Source: Candidatus Obscuribacterales bacterium (GTDB lineage: Bacteria > Cyanobacteriota > Vampirovibrionia > Obscuribacterales > Obscuribacteraceae). From it: a stretch of 64,000 nt of DNA. The position numbers were made by a program, and so were the translations under genes. The stretch is taken from NCBI GenBank assembly GCA_019745415.1, contig JAIETF010000064.1, positions 45,992-109,991 on the forward strand. The letters run 5' to 3'. Of the stretch, positions 25,999 to 34,578 are shown one piece after another; position 1 is the stretch's first letter, and the number at the start of each line of letters is the position of its first letter. The notes under the pieces are model-generated. The model made no database searches. It had not been told where the DNA came from and saw nothing but the letters and a program-made list of their open reading frames with translations.

Positions 25999-26352
25999 CT
26001 AGTTCGGTGCCGGCTCGCTCTTTTCAGAACTGCTCGAATCTGCTCTTACTTCCGGCTCTGATGACGCTGTGCTCTCGGCTTCCATCTCCTCATCAGCATC
26101 GTCAAGAATACTTCTATTCTTGATGAACCATATAATTCCGAGCACAATGAAAGTAACAATAGCTATGCCTGAAGCATAGTTGAGAATATTGAAAAAACCT
26201 ACCCAAAAAGGATCCGGCGGATTAACTTTAGCTGGAACGATGCGCTTGATCATGGACGGATCTGCTAGGGCCGGTAAACCCACAAACCAGGCAAGAACTA
26301 GTTTAGAGATGACTAGCTTACTCAATCCGATATACTTTCGACTAATCTTCAA
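25999..26352 (-). CDS. Small single-pass membrane protein with signal peptide
   Basis: 117 residues. The start chosen is TTG 26352 with GGAG six bases upstream; an upstream TTG at 26385 is open too. A signal peptide (~8-30, ending in ALADP) is followed by a short external stretch, one transmembrane helix (~50-75, ASGIAIVTFIVLGIIWFI) and an acidic Ser/Glu-rich cytoplasmic tail. The topology and length are like the 52124-52540 protein, which suggests a small paralogous group. No function is recognised. Confidence 0.55.
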   Translation of the reverse strand: MKISRKYIGLSKLVISKLVLAWFVGLPALADPSMIKRIVPAKVNPPDPFWVGFFNILNYASGIAIVTFIVLGIIWFIKNRSILDDADEEMEAESTASSEPEVRADSSSSEKSEPAPN

Positions 26353-26516
26353 GCTCTTCTCCAAAACCACCAAGGGAACTAGCAAAATATATTATCTAGA
26401 GGTTCAAGATTCAAGGCTGATTCTAGAAATTACAGCCGATCATCCTCTAGTCAGGGAGAATATCAAGAGCTCGGGAGCTTTTCCTAGCCCTTATTGTTAG
26501 GTTAGAATCATAACTT

Positions 26517-27152
26517 ATGAATCAGAGGCATATTCTTACTGCTCTTCTAGTGAGCTCCGGCATGAACTATTGGCTGGCGCAACCGGCTCCGGCATTGGCT
26601 AAGGACCGCAAGCCGGTTGAAGCCTCAGTGATCATCAAAGCGCCTCCGGAAGAGGTGTTCGAACATATCAGGTTGTCACGCAGTCAGGAGCCGGGACGCC
26701 GTAAAGTGGTGTCACACAATAATGGCGTTGCAGTAATCGAGGAACAGTTTGAAGATTTACCGATAATCGGTAAGGCGCATTGTACATATAAAGAGGTTGA
26801 GACACCAGGAAAGAAGGTGGAATACAGCCTCATGTCTTCCGATAAACTACGTTTTTTCGAAGGGGTTTGGGACCTCTCGCCTCTAGACGGTGGACAAAAG
26901 ACTCTTGTGAAATTGAGCAGCTACACCGAAGCCAAACTGAACGTGCCCTTTGCTAGAGAAATAGCAGGGAATTCTGCCCTCAAAGATGTCAGGCGGCGGC
27001 TTGCAAATCTGAAGCATTGGACCGAAGACGCTGGATGCGAAAGTGAACATTCAGCCGAACATAAAATCGAACATAAAGCCGAGCACAAACCAGATCACAA
27101 GCCAGACCATAAGTCAGATCACAAGACTGAAAACAAAGTGGAAGAAGAATGA
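26517..27152 (+). CDS. SRPBCC/polyketide-cyclase-like secreted protein with His-rich tail
   Basis: 211 residues from ATG 26517. A signal peptide (~1-27) ends in ALAKD. Residues ~32-170 are an SRPBCC (START-like) domain: VEASVIIKAPPEEVFEHIR, VVSHNNGVAVIEEQF, FFEGVWDLSPLDGGQKTLVKLSSYTEAKLNVPF, a pattern familiar from cyanobacterial relatives that bind small hydrophobic ligands. The last ~30 residues are a tandem of EHK/DHK tetrapeptide units (12-bp DNA period, 27045-27125), a likely metal-binding or pH-sensitive tail. The gene overlaps the following thioredoxin-fold gene by four bases (ATGA), so the two are translationally coupled. Confidence 0.75.
   Translation: MNQRHILTALLVSSGMNYWLAQPAPALAKDRKPVEASVIIKAPPEEVFEHIRLSRSQEPGRRKVVSHNNGVAVIEEQFEDLPIIGKAHCTYKEVETPGKKVEYSLMSSDKLRFFEGVWDLSPLDGGQKTLVKLSSYTEAKLNVPFAREIAGNSALKDVRRRLANLKHWTEDAGCESEHSAEHKIEHKAEHKPDHKPDHKSDHKTENKVEEE
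27045..27125 (+). repeat. 12-bp in-frame repeat encoding EHK/DHK units
   Basis: Seven imperfect 12-bp units encode four-residue blocks such as EHKI, EHKA, EHKP, DHKP, DHKS and DHKT at the end of the SRPBCC gene. The third-base variation shows the repeat is old and kept at protein level. Confidence 0.8.
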
Positions 27153-27643
27153 GCAGGTTTCTTGCAAAGTTAGCTGGTATAGCACTTTTGCCCGCACTTC
27201 TTGTATTTTGTGTGCAAGCTTTCTATTGCCAAAGCATTGAGTCTAAAGAAACGCCAGCTAAGGCTGCCGCTGAACCTGCCAAGCTTGGCTTAATCACTTG
27301 GCAAAAGGACTTACCCTCAGCCCTTAAATTAGCTGCAAAAAGCGGCAAGCCGCTCATAGTCGATTTCTATATCGATAACTGTCGCTGGTGCCGCAAACTC
27401 GACCATGATGTTTTTGAGCATCCGACTATTGGCAGACAACTCAAGAATCGAGCCATCTTTGTCAAGGTCAATGCCGAGCGCAGCCAAGAAGAGATCAATT
27501 TTGCCAAGAAAAATACCAATGGCTCAATGCCCACAGTGGCTGTGCTGGAGGTGAGCGCAAAAGGTACTTATGTTCAGCGTTGGCGCCTTGAAAAATATCT
27601 TCCACCAGAACGTTTTCTGGTGGAAATTCTTAACTATCTATAG
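27149..27643 (+). CDS. Thioredoxin-fold protein (secreted, CxxC)
   Basis: 164 residues from ATG 27149, overlapping the previous stop. A signal peptide (~5-30) is followed by the thioredoxin-like domain: SGKPLIVDFYIDNCRWCRKLDHDVFEHPTI with active site Cys-Arg-Trp-Cys, VKVNAER, and the cis-Pro segment NGSMPTVAVL. This resembles DsbD gamma/thioredoxin_7-type thiol reductases in the periplasm. Cotranslation with the SRPBCC protein suggests that protein or its ligand needs disulfide or heme-type redox handling. A hairpin lies over the last codons. Confidence 0.82.
   Translation: MSRFLAKLAGIALLPALLVFCVQAFYCQSIESKETPAKAAAEPAKLGLITWQKDLPSALKLAAKSGKPLIVDFYIDNCRWCRKLDHDVFEHPTIGRQLKNRAIFVKVNAERSQEEINFAKKNTNGSMPTVAVLEVSAKGTYVQRWRLEKYLPPERFLVEILNYL
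27600..27625 (-). terminator. Rho-independent terminator for the Pro/Gln-rich gene
   Basis: TTCCACCAGAA/TTCTGGTGGAA form a perfect 11-pair stem with a four-base loop. On the minus strand the stem is followed by GATATTTTT, so it fits a terminator for the convergent minus-strand gene ending at 27651. It lies inside the last codons of the plus-strand thioredoxin-fold gene. Confidence 0.6.
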
Positions 27644-27650
27644 ATTAGTC

Positions 27651-29189
27651 CTAATCCCAGGCAGTGGCAGGATTGTACTCATAGTCTTGTTCTTGTTGGT
27701 TTTCGCGTCTCTCAATTTGTTCATTGAACTGCTGCTGCATCTGAGCATTGCCTTGACTATGTGTGTTTGTTTGAGGCGGCACATTCTGACCATTTAATTG
27801 ACCCCAAGCCGGTGCCGATGGCAAACTGCTTTGCGGCGTCCAATTCTGGCTAATTTGAGGCTGTGGCGGCAGGTCGGGTCCACCAAAGGGAGCCGAAGGA
27901 GGAATCTGAAACTGCTGCGAAATCTGCTGCTGTTTAGCCCATTCACTAGTGCTCGAATTGCTCACTCTAAACTGCGGCTCGACCGATGGACCCTCATGGG
28001 GCTGAGGTTGCCCCCATCCATATTGCGGAGGGGCAGCAGATCGGGCTTCACCTGTCTGATTTGAAAATTGGTCAGGATGGGGCGACTGTGCTTGAGTGTA
28101 AGCCGCTTCGGCTAGACTGTGTGCAGTAGGAGTAGCCGGAGTAGGAGTAGCCGGAGTAGGAGTAGCCGGAGCAGGAGCAGGCGGCGGCGCTATAGTGGGT
28201 TGAGGCAAAGCGACAGGGTTAGTTGGTGCTTGATTGCTCGACCATCCGCCGGAAGAATCCTGGCCCCAGCTAGTATGCAAGCCCTGATCGGTGAGAGGGC
28301 TGCGCTGAAACTGCAAGGTGGTACCAGGATCAAACCCATCAACACTGTCAACTTTGGCTAGTTGATTGTTCTGCGAAATAGACTGACTGGCGGCAGATTC
28401 GCCGGCACTGACTGTTGGAGCAGGTGGCGCTATTTTGAAGGCAGGGCTTACCTGCACTCCGTTCTCCCAAGTAGTCGGCATCAAGGAATTGAGAGCCGGA
28501 CGAGTGGCCGGCATGGGCGGAGTTTCTTGGGGTTCACCCCAAGGATTAAAGGGAAGTTCATTTGATTCTGGAGCAGCGCCCCAAACCGAATGATTATCAG
28601 CAACAGGCTGTGCACCAGACTGCATCGAGTTTTGAGCGGCGGTCTGGGCAGATAGCTGTTGAGCTATTGGCTGAGCTGAGGGTTGAGCTAAGGGCTGAGC
28701 GGCGATAATAGGCTGCGAGTGCTGTTGGGCATTCTGATAAGCGTTAAGGGCATCCACCTCGCTGCTGCCAAATTCGTCGTCATTCGGATAGCTGGACTGA
28801 AAACCAGGAGTTTCGCTGGGTGGAATCTCATGAAGAAAGCCCTGTCTATACTCTTCGGGAATATGTTTGAGGGTCTGTGATTGAGTATCGAAATCGGCAG
28901 GAGCGCTAGCCTGAGGCAGGTAGCCACTAGAAGCCTGGCTGAGCCATTCCATACAGGTGAGCGTGGTCAAGCCGCTTGCCTGCATTTTCTGCATAAGCAT
29001 GGTGATATATTCGGTAAACTGAGCCGATTGAGGGCCAAATCTTTTTTCGTACTCTTGGTGAACCTGTTTCACTTCTCTCTGCAAAGAGTCAAAGCAAACG
29101 CCAAGAATGCGATCGCTGGTGCGCAAACAATCCTGCTGCAACTTCTTAAGCTGCCAGTCGGATTCTTGCGACCCCCAGTTATTTGACAC
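27651..29189 (-). CDS. Pro/Gln/Ser-rich low-complexity protein with N-terminal helical domain
   Basis: 512 residues from GTG 29189. Residues ~10-90 form a structured helical region (QLKKLQQDCLRTSDRILGVCFDSLQREVK, FTEYITMLMQKMQASGLTTLT). The remaining ~400 residues are a disordered, Gln/Pro/Ala/Ser-rich segment with many NPW and WG motifs (PFNPWGEPQE, SVWGAAP, TSWGQDS) and a TPTPA tandem (15-bp repeat at 28126-28170). There is no signal peptide, so it is probably cytoplasmic. WG dipeptides in disordered regions are reminiscent of multivalent interaction or condensate-forming proteins, but that is speculation. A terminator candidate follows at 27600-27625. Confidence 0.6.
   Translation of the reverse strand: MSNNWGSQESDWQLKKLQQDCLRTSDRILGVCFDSLQREVKQVHQEYEKRFGPQSAQFTEYITMLMQKMQASGLTTLTCMEWLSQASSGYLPQASAPADFDTQSQTLKHIPEEYRQGFLHEIPPSETPGFQSSYPNDDEFGSSEVDALNAYQNAQQHSQPIIAAQPLAQPSAQPIAQQLSAQTAAQNSMQSGAQPVADNHSVWGAAPESNELPFNPWGEPQETPPMPATRPALNSLMPTTWENGVQVSPAFKIAPPAPTVSAGESAASQSISQNNQLAKVDSVDGFDPGTTLQFQRSPLTDQGLHTSWGQDSSGGWSSNQAPTNPVALPQPTIAPPPAPAPATPTPATPTPATPTAHSLAEAAYTQAQSPHPDQFSNQTGEARSAAPPQYGWGQPQPHEGPSVEPQFRVSNSSTSEWAKQQQISQQFQIPPSAPFGGPDLPPQPQISQNWTPQSSLPSAPAWGQLNGQNVPPQTNTHSQGNAQMQQQFNEQIERRENQQEQDYEYNPATAWD
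28126..28170. repeat. 15-bp minisatellite, three perfect copies
   Basis: GTAGGAGTAGCCGGA is repeated three times exactly (28126, 28141, 28156) and then decays into GCAGGAGCAG. It encodes the TPTPA repeat on the minus strand and keeps frame, so copy number can change without breaking the gene. Confidence 0.9.
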
Positions 29190-29245
29190 TTACAAAACCT
29201 CACAACCTTTTCTAGACATACCCAAATCGGCGCAGTTGAACCTTC

Positions 29246-29263
29246 TTGATCACTATAGATCAA
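29246..29263. promoter_or_regulatory. Interrupted palindrome between divergent genes
   Basis: TTGATC and GATCAA flank a six-base AT centre (ACTATA), 57 bp upstream of the minus-strand gene start and 103 bp upstream of the plus-strand start. It has an operator-like form; the regulator is unknown. Confidence 0.3.
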
Positions 29264-29366
29264 AGATGTAAAGAGTCTGTTTACAAACTATTTGCAATGG
29301 CCAACCTTAAGGTCATGTCAGCCATATTTTAGCCAACGAAGCTAGAATATCTGGCAGGAGAAAATT

Positions 29367-30263
29367 ATGATTCTTGGATGTCTACGCAATCTACCGGCCG
29401 CTGCGCTCAGCCTGCTTCTCTGCTTGACTGGCCTGCTTTCCGCCAGCCCTGCCAACCAAGCCCTGGCACTCAACCCCCAGTTTAAGCGGCACTATGAGAT
29501 CGGCGAAGACTATTTGCAAAGAGAAGACTTCAAGCAAGCCATCACTGAGTTCGACGAAGCGATCAAAATCGACGGTGGTCGCAGCAAAGAATGTGCCAAA
29601 GCTTTCAGGGGAAGAGGCACCGCCTATAGTGACCTCAAACAATACAACTTGGCTCTAAAAGACCTCGACAAAGCAATTGCACTCGATGCCACAAACGACC
29701 TAGCCTTTAATAATCGCGGTGCCGTTTATCTGCGCACCCTCAAGCCGATGGAAGCCATAAAGGACTTCAATCAAGCCTTGATTCTCAATCCAGGCAACAA
29801 ATATGCGGCAGTGAATCGGGCTGGAGCCTATCTTCTCACCAACACACCCAAAGCCGGAGCCCGCGCCACAGCTGAATGGCTTCTCAAAGGGGGCTGGCGC
29901 TCAGACTTCGCCGGTCACGCTGCTGTTCTCACTGTGCTTGCCGAGAGAGCGGCTAAAGATAAGGACGCTGAGGCGAAGCTTTTGCAGGAATCTAGAAGTA
30001 AGCTGGACAGGCTAAAGTGGCCTTATTCTTTGATCAAACACTGGCAGGGTAAAGCCAGTGAAGAAGAAGTCTTGGAGGAAGCCCAGGATAGTACATACAA
30101 TCTCACTCAAGCTCAGTGTTTTCTAGGTCTTGCTAGTTTTTACAGCGGTGACAAAGACGATTGCCTGAGGCGCATGGAATTCGTGCAGAAGCATGGCACG
30201 GTAAATTCGGTTGAATATTGGTTAGCCAAGGGCTTTATACAGAAAGTGAAAAGCAAGCAATAG
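29367..30263 (+). CDS. Secreted TPR protein
   Basis: 298 residues from ATG 29367 with AGGAG upstream. The signal peptide (~1-34) ends around NQALAL. Three to four TPR units follow at ~38-155: HYEIGEDYLQREDFKQAITEFDEAI, AFRGRGTAYSDLKQYNLALKDLDKAI, AFNNRGAVYLRTLKPMEAIKDFNQAL, with canonical W/L-G-Y-A-F-A spacing. The C-terminal half is helical without a recognised domain. The two-component pair follows 13 bp later, so the three may form an operon. The TPRs suggest a periplasmic assembly or sensing partner. Confidence 0.8.
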   Translation: MILGCLRNLPAAALSLLLCLTGLLSASPANQALALNPQFKRHYEIGEDYLQREDFKQAITEFDEAIKIDGGRSKECAKAFRGRGTAYSDLKQYNLALKDLDKAIALDATNDLAFNNRGAVYLRTLKPMEAIKDFNQALILNPGNKYAAVNRAGAYLLTNTPKAGARATAEWLLKGGWRSDFAGHAAVLTVLAERAAKDKDAEAKLLQESRSKLDRLKWPYSLIKHWQGKASEEEVLEEAQDSTYNLTQAQCFLGLASFYSGDKDDCLRRMEFVQKHGTVNSVEYWLAKGFIQKVKSKQ

Positions 30264-30276
30264 CGACTAAACATAG

Positions 30277-31323
30277 ATGATCGTCTTTGCTCTATTCTTT
30301 ACTGCACTTTTGCTGGTCTTGGGTCTGAGAAGCCTTGATGAACTGTTCACCAGCGCAATTAGGTCTGGTAATTTGACCATACTGCATGCGTTGCAACCAG
30401 AAATAATACCAGCACTGATATTAGTATCACTAGCTGGAGTGGCTACCACATTCACCATCAAGTCGGTGCCGGCGAGTTTTCGTTTCCCGGCTCTGTTGCA
30501 ACTTATAGGCATCTTTGCCTTAGCAAGCTATTTGCTATCTGAAACAAAGCTACCGATTTTTCCGCTTTCTCTCTCTTCTATTATTTTACTGGCATACTTG
30601 CTCGGTCTCTTCTTGCGCAGGTATGCTCAAGACCAGGAGCAAATGCGAAACAAAGATCTAAAGCTGCAATTGCAAAGCCTAGATTTAAATGCCGCCAAGC
30701 TGGAGCTGATCACACAAGACGAGAGAGACCGGAGGCTAATGGCAAGCGACCTTCACGACCAGGTCTTGAACGACCTAAAGGTTTTGAAGATCTCGCTTAA
30801 AAAACTTGAGAACAATAAGCTTGATCAAACTGCCATAACTGAGCTAAACAAGCAGATTGAGAACGCCTCAAGTCAGATCAGGCAGGTGATGGATAGTCTT
30901 TTCCCATCTGTTCTAGAAGATTTAGGATTAATCGCCGCCCTGAATGATCTCTTGCAGAGTTCAGCCGCCAAAGCTGGGCATATGGTGCGTCTCAACACAA
31001 GTTTTGATGATGATCAGCTTCACTTTGACAACATCGAGAAACTCCTGATCTATCGCATCATTCAAGAGGGATTAAACAATGTGGTCAAACATGCCAGGGC
31101 AAAACAAGTGCAGTTAACGGTCACGAGGGAAGGAGACGAGATAATTTTCCTGTTGCAAGATGATGGTTGCGGCTTTGAAGAGATTGATGGCAACCAATCA
31201 AGAGGAATTCGCTACATCGAACAGAGAGCCGCTCTAATTAACGGGAGAATAAAGATCGAATGCCCTGGGAAAGATAAGGGTGTGAAATTTGAATTGCGTA
31301 TCTCGGTTAAGCAAGGTCGGTAA
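30277..31323 (+). CDS. NarL-type sensor histidine kinase (HisKA_3)
   Basis: 348 residues from ATG 30277. About four membrane helices lie at ~1-112 with little extracellular loop. The HisKA_3 phosphoacceptor follows: ERDRRLMASDLHDQVLNDLKVL with His160. The HATPase domain has YRIIQEGLNNVVKHARAKQV (N box) and LLQDDGCGFEE (G box). This matches the NarX/DegS class that signals to LuxR-type regulators. There is no large sensory domain, so the signal may come from the membrane or the preceding TPR protein. The cognate regulator gene starts 60 bp downstream. Confidence 0.92.
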   Translation: MIVFALFFTALLLVLGLRSLDELFTSAIRSGNLTILHALQPEIIPALILVSLAGVATTFTIKSVPASFRFPALLQLIGIFALASYLLSETKLPIFPLSLSSIILLAYLLGLFLRRYAQDQEQMRNKDLKLQLQSLDLNAAKLELITQDERDRRLMASDLHDQVLNDLKVLKISLKKLENNKLDQTAITELNKQIENASSQIRQVMDSLFPSVLEDLGLIAALNDLLQSSAAKAGHMVRLNTSFDDDQLHFDNIEKLLIYRIIQEGLNNVVKHARAKQVQLTVTREGDEIIFLLQDDGCGFEEIDGNQSRGIRYIEQRAALINGRIKIECPGKDKGVKFELRISVKQGR

Positions 31324-31353
31324 AGAAATTTTTGTATAAATCTGAAATATGGA

Positions 31354-31365
31354 GAGACCGGTCTC
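31354..31365. promoter_or_regulatory. 12-bp palindrome before the response regulator gene
   Basis: GAGACCGGTCTC is perfectly symmetric and lies 18 bp before the response regulator start, in the 60-bp spacer after the kinase gene. It could be an operator or a small mRNA hairpin; the evidence is symmetry only. Confidence 0.3.
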
Positions 31366-31383
31366 CTTAAGGAATATGACTGT

Positions 31384-32142
31384 ATGCAGCCTAAAGTTCT
31401 CATTTGCGAAGACCTGCCCTCTCTGCGCGAACATGCCCGCAAAGTTAGTCAGTCGATATTTCTCGAACAAAAGCTGGATGCTCTTTTCGATGAGGCGTTG
31501 GACGGCGATCAAGCAATCGCTAAAGCAAAATCCTTTGATCCAAGCCTTATTTTAATGGATATTTCAATGCCGGGAACCAATGGCATCAAAGCGGCTCGCA
31601 CAATCTGGCAGGACAAACCGACGCTGAAGATTTTGTTTTGGTCGCAGTATAAACATGAAGCATACATTCGCGAGCTCGGCAAAATTGTGCCTGATGAAGC
31701 AATTCATGGCTACCTATTGAAGAGTGAAGATGATGAAAAACTCAAGGAAGCGATAGAAAGCGTCTATTTCCATGATCTGCCCTATATTGGCGCTCAAATT
31801 CAAGCCGTTCGCACAAGGCTGAAGGACACCGCCATTACTGATGCCGAGTATGAAACATTGATGGATATATTTGCCGGCTTAACAGATAAGGCAATTGCCA
31901 AGAAAGAGCACATTTCTTACAGAGGCGCGCAAAACCGACTCTCTAATCTCTTGAACAAATTGCTTAAGGGCGAGGATGGATTTATCAGAGAGACAGCCGG
32001 CATAGAGGTCTTCAATCCTCGCACCAGACTTGTATTCGAAGCGATTAGAAGGGGTTTGATTGATCTTGATGGTATCAACGATCAAAAAACAAAACTTGAT
32101 GCTTGGCTCTATTCCGAATTTGGCTTTGCACCAAACCCTTGA
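31384..32142 (+). CDS. Response regulator with HTH output (NarL/LuxR-like)
   Basis: 252 residues from ATG 31384 (AAGGA ten bases upstream). The receiver domain (~1-130) has the acidic pair ED (9-10), phospho-acceptor Asp59 in LILMDISMPGTNG, and GYLLKSE with the conserved Lys. The output domain (~140-235) has a helical HTH-like part, FAGLTDKAIAKKEHISYRGAQNRLSNLLNKL, in the style of LuxR/NarL but divergent from the consensus. It pairs with the kinase just upstream. Target genes are unknown; the palindrome at 31354 would fit autoregulation. Confidence 0.88.
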   Translation: MQPKVLICEDLPSLREHARKVSQSIFLEQKLDALFDEALDGDQAIAKAKSFDPSLILMDISMPGTNGIKAARTIWQDKPTLKILFWSQYKHEAYIRELGKIVPDEAIHGYLLKSEDDEKLKEAIESVYFHDLPYIGAQIQAVRTRLKDTAITDAEYETLMDIFAGLTDKAIAKKEHISYRGAQNRLSNLLNKLLKGEDGFIRETAGIEVFNPRTRLVFEAIRRGLIDLDGINDQKTKLDAWLYSEFGFAPNP

Positions 32143-32148
32143 GCGGCA

Positions 32149-34578
32149 CTATACCAAATGACCTTTGACAAAGGGGCTAAAGGCTTGTCGCAAAGCTTCT
32201 TTCGAGATTTCAGTGTCTTCCACTATTGTGACCAAAGGCGCACTGTAAAGGGCCGCATTGGCCCGCTCTTTTTTAAAACTGACTATATCGGTATAGACAG
32301 GTAGCTGAATCTCTTGTCTGACTTTCAGCCTGATTATCCGATTGCCGCTCAGTATGAACTCATCACAAACTTTGAGATTGAGGTCGGCAATTAGGTGGGC
32401 AAGTGATCGATCATGAAATAAACGATCCGCAATCGAGTCAAAAGTATCATCTTTGGCAATCAAGATTTTAGGACGTTGCAAAACTTGACCGCCAATCGAG
32501 CGCTCCTCCCCAAAGCTTGCTAGATTATCCTGCCTAGTTCTCGCCACCGCCGCCAGAGCGATAATTGCGGCAAAAACCATCTCTCCACCTGGCGCATATA
32601 ACTCATCACCGCCATCAGTAGGGGGCAAAGGTAAGCCCGACGGGCTCGGCTTTTCCTCTTCAGGTCTATTGGTTTGCTGTCCGGCATAAACGGCTGCTCC
32701 ATCAGAATCGGGCGGCAATTCTGAACTTGCTTCCAGATTCACTTCAGATTTAACGGCTGCGTTAACACCAGGGTTAACTAGAGGGTTAATTACTGAATTC
32801 TTCATAGCACCTTTGACATCGATCTCAGGACGAGCCCCCTCGAACCGACTATCAATCTTGGTACTCTCTAGGTGCAAGACCCTATCAGGCAGAGTATTAA
32901 GCTTGGTCGAGGCTCTATATGTGGTACTGCCAGTCAGCTCTCTTTCATGCTGCCATTGCTTGCTAAATGGCAAAGAGAGCAGCCTATCTCTATTTTTTGT
33001 CCCAGCCGGCTCCACTTGAGGCAGGCGGGTTGGCAGAAAGATAAGAGTCTTCACCGAGCGATCGGGTGCATTGGTAATCGCCAAAGGTTTCTTCTGCAAA
33101 ATATCACTAAAGACTGAAGAAGTTAGGACCTCGCTAATACGAGCCAGCGCAATTTCGGAAGATCTATGAAAAACCAAGCTGGTTAGGCTTGAGCGGGCTA
33201 TTTTATGTAATAGAAAATCAATACCGACAAAGAGAATTCTCTCTTCTTCTGAAAGCCCCGTCACTTTATTGCTCTCAGATCTTTTGCCAGCCGCTGTCGA
33301 ATCTTGTCTCTGAAGCAGAGGATGTTTGGCTCTGCTTTCCTCTTGTATTGCCGGGTTCCCAGACTCCAAGCTCTTGTGCTCTATATGCACTTGGTCTTTA
33401 TCTTTGTTCTTCTCACTGTCTTTCACTCGGTCTTGATCTGTATTTTGTGTTCTTGACTCCAAGGAATTTCTGCTTTCTCGGCTTATGTTTGTATCAGCCT
33501 GCAATTTCTCGGCCGCCTCCTTCAACAGATGCCCAGGCTTTGAGGGCTCTTCGGCTCGCTCGGCAATGAAATTTTGCTGAGACTTGAGATCGATTTTCTG
33601 CACCTTGCCCTTGGGGGCGTCTGATGGATCGCATGGAGCAGCTATCTCACCTTGGCAATACCCAGGAGAGTTATCTGACTTTCTAATTGTGGTCTCGAGT
33701 TTTGGCTGAATCTGCACTTTTGCCTGATTGTCAACTTGAGTCTGTGGCTGAGAGTTGTTCTTTTCGACAGGCTTAGACTCGGGTTCTGACCTATATCTTG
33801 AGTTGGAATTTGCCTTAAATTCAGTCTTAGTATCGATCTTTAGATCTGGCTTTGCCTCTGGTCTGGAGGCATGCTTAGAATCTGACTTTAGATCTGGCTT
33901 TAGATCTGGCTTTAGCGCTGGCTTTGACTCTGCTTTAGAGACAAGCCTAGAATCTGACTTTAATTTAGCCTCGCCACTGCCCTTGGTATTATCATCAACA
34001 GACAAAGCATTTCGATGCAAGGTTATTGCAGCCTTTTCCTCAGCTTTACTGGCTTTAGGCTTGATTAGATTTTTGGCAATACCTAACTCCAAATCTTTCT
34101 TAAGCACCGCAGTATCGTAAAAGGGAAATTTAGCCGGCAGTTCGTCCTTTATCTTCCTGTATACAGCAAGAGAGCCAGCCTCGTCTCGACTAAGCGGCTT
34201 TGAAGGCTTTCCTTCTTTCTCTAATTGCTCAGCCAGACGCTTACCCTGCATATATTTTTTCGACAAATCTAGACTGATGTTACTGGCAAGTTCATCAGCA
34301 AGTTGGCGCTTAACAAGCCCGTTTATTAGGTCGTTGCGCAGACGTCCAAGGTTTTCCAAACCTTTTCTCACTTCATCGAGTCTAAAGAGTTTATTGACTG
34401 GATCAGCACCGGTACTTGGCGCTTCCCCTGCAACCATCTTAGACTGAGCTTCCAGCCCTAGGTCTTTGGGTTTGTCTGTTCTCTCTTTACTCTTCGATTT
34501 AGTGGCATCACTGATATCTTCTTCAGTTTTGCCTAAAGAACTCTTGTTTTTGTTACTCTCATCGTGAGCTTCTTTCAT
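32149..34578 (-). CDS. Large repetitive Lys/Ser/Asp-rich protein with C-terminal LysM-like domain
   Basis: 809 residues from ATG 34578, overlapping the stop of the upstream pseudouridine synthase gene by 20 bases. The N-terminal ~440 residues are highly charged with degenerate repeats (KPDLKPDLKSDSKHASRPEAKPDLK type; 12-bp DNA units around 33887-33922). A region with hydrophobic strands (FVGIDFLLHKIARSSLTSLVF) follows, then more disorder, a short hydrophobic segment (ELYAPGGEMVFAAIIALAAVA) and a C-terminal domain: ILIAKDDTFDSIADRLFHDRSLAHLIADLNL, like LysM (TxxSIAxxxF...LxxLN). LysM would suggest glycan binding, but no signal peptide precedes it. Function unknown. Confidence 0.6.
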   Translation of the reverse strand: MKEAHDESNKNKSSLGKTEEDISDATKSKSKERTDKPKDLGLEAQSKMVAGEAPSTGADPVNKLFRLDEVRKGLENLGRLRNDLINGLVKRQLADELASNISLDLSKKYMQGKRLAEQLEKEGKPSKPLSRDEAGSLAVYRKIKDELPAKFPFYDTAVLKKDLELGIAKNLIKPKASKAEEKAAITLHRNALSVDDNTKGSGEAKLKSDSRLVSKAESKPALKPDLKPDLKSDSKHASRPEAKPDLKIDTKTEFKANSNSRYRSEPESKPVEKNNSQPQTQVDNQAKVQIQPKLETTIRKSDNSPGYCQGEIAAPCDPSDAPKGKVQKIDLKSQQNFIAERAEEPSKPGHLLKEAAEKLQADTNISRESRNSLESRTQNTDQDRVKDSEKNKDKDQVHIEHKSLESGNPAIQEESRAKHPLLQRQDSTAAGKRSESNKVTGLSEEERILFVGIDFLLHKIARSSLTSLVFHRSSEIALARISEVLTSSVFSDILQKKPLAITNAPDRSVKTLIFLPTRLPQVEPAGTKNRDRLLSLPFSKQWQHERELTGSTTYRASTKLNTLPDRVLHLESTKIDSRFEGARPEIDVKGAMKNSVINPLVNPGVNAAVKSEVNLEASSELPPDSDGAAVYAGQQTNRPEEEKPSPSGLPLPPTDGGDELYAPGGEMVFAAIIALAAVARTRQDNLASFGEERSIGGQVLQRPKILIAKDDTFDSIADRLFHDRSLAHLIADLNLKVCDEFILSGNRIIRLKVRQEIQLPVYTDIVSFKKERANAALYSAPLVTIVEDTEISKEALRQAFSPFVKGHLV
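33887..33922. repeat. 12-bp tandem units in the repetitive gene
   Basis: TTTAGATCTGGC occurs at 33887 and 33899, followed by TTTAGCGCTGGC at 33911, encoding KPDL/KPAL blocks. An isolated copy lies near 33838. Confidence 0.75.

Noticed and set aside
27600..27625. Terminator for the plus-strand thioredoxin-fold gene
   Set aside because: On the plus strand the stem lies before the stop codon and has no T-run; the minus-strand reading with T5 fits better.
33189..33569. Plus-strand open frame inside the repetitive gene
   Set aside because: Shadow of the 809-residue minus-strand gene; it follows that gene's repeat composition.
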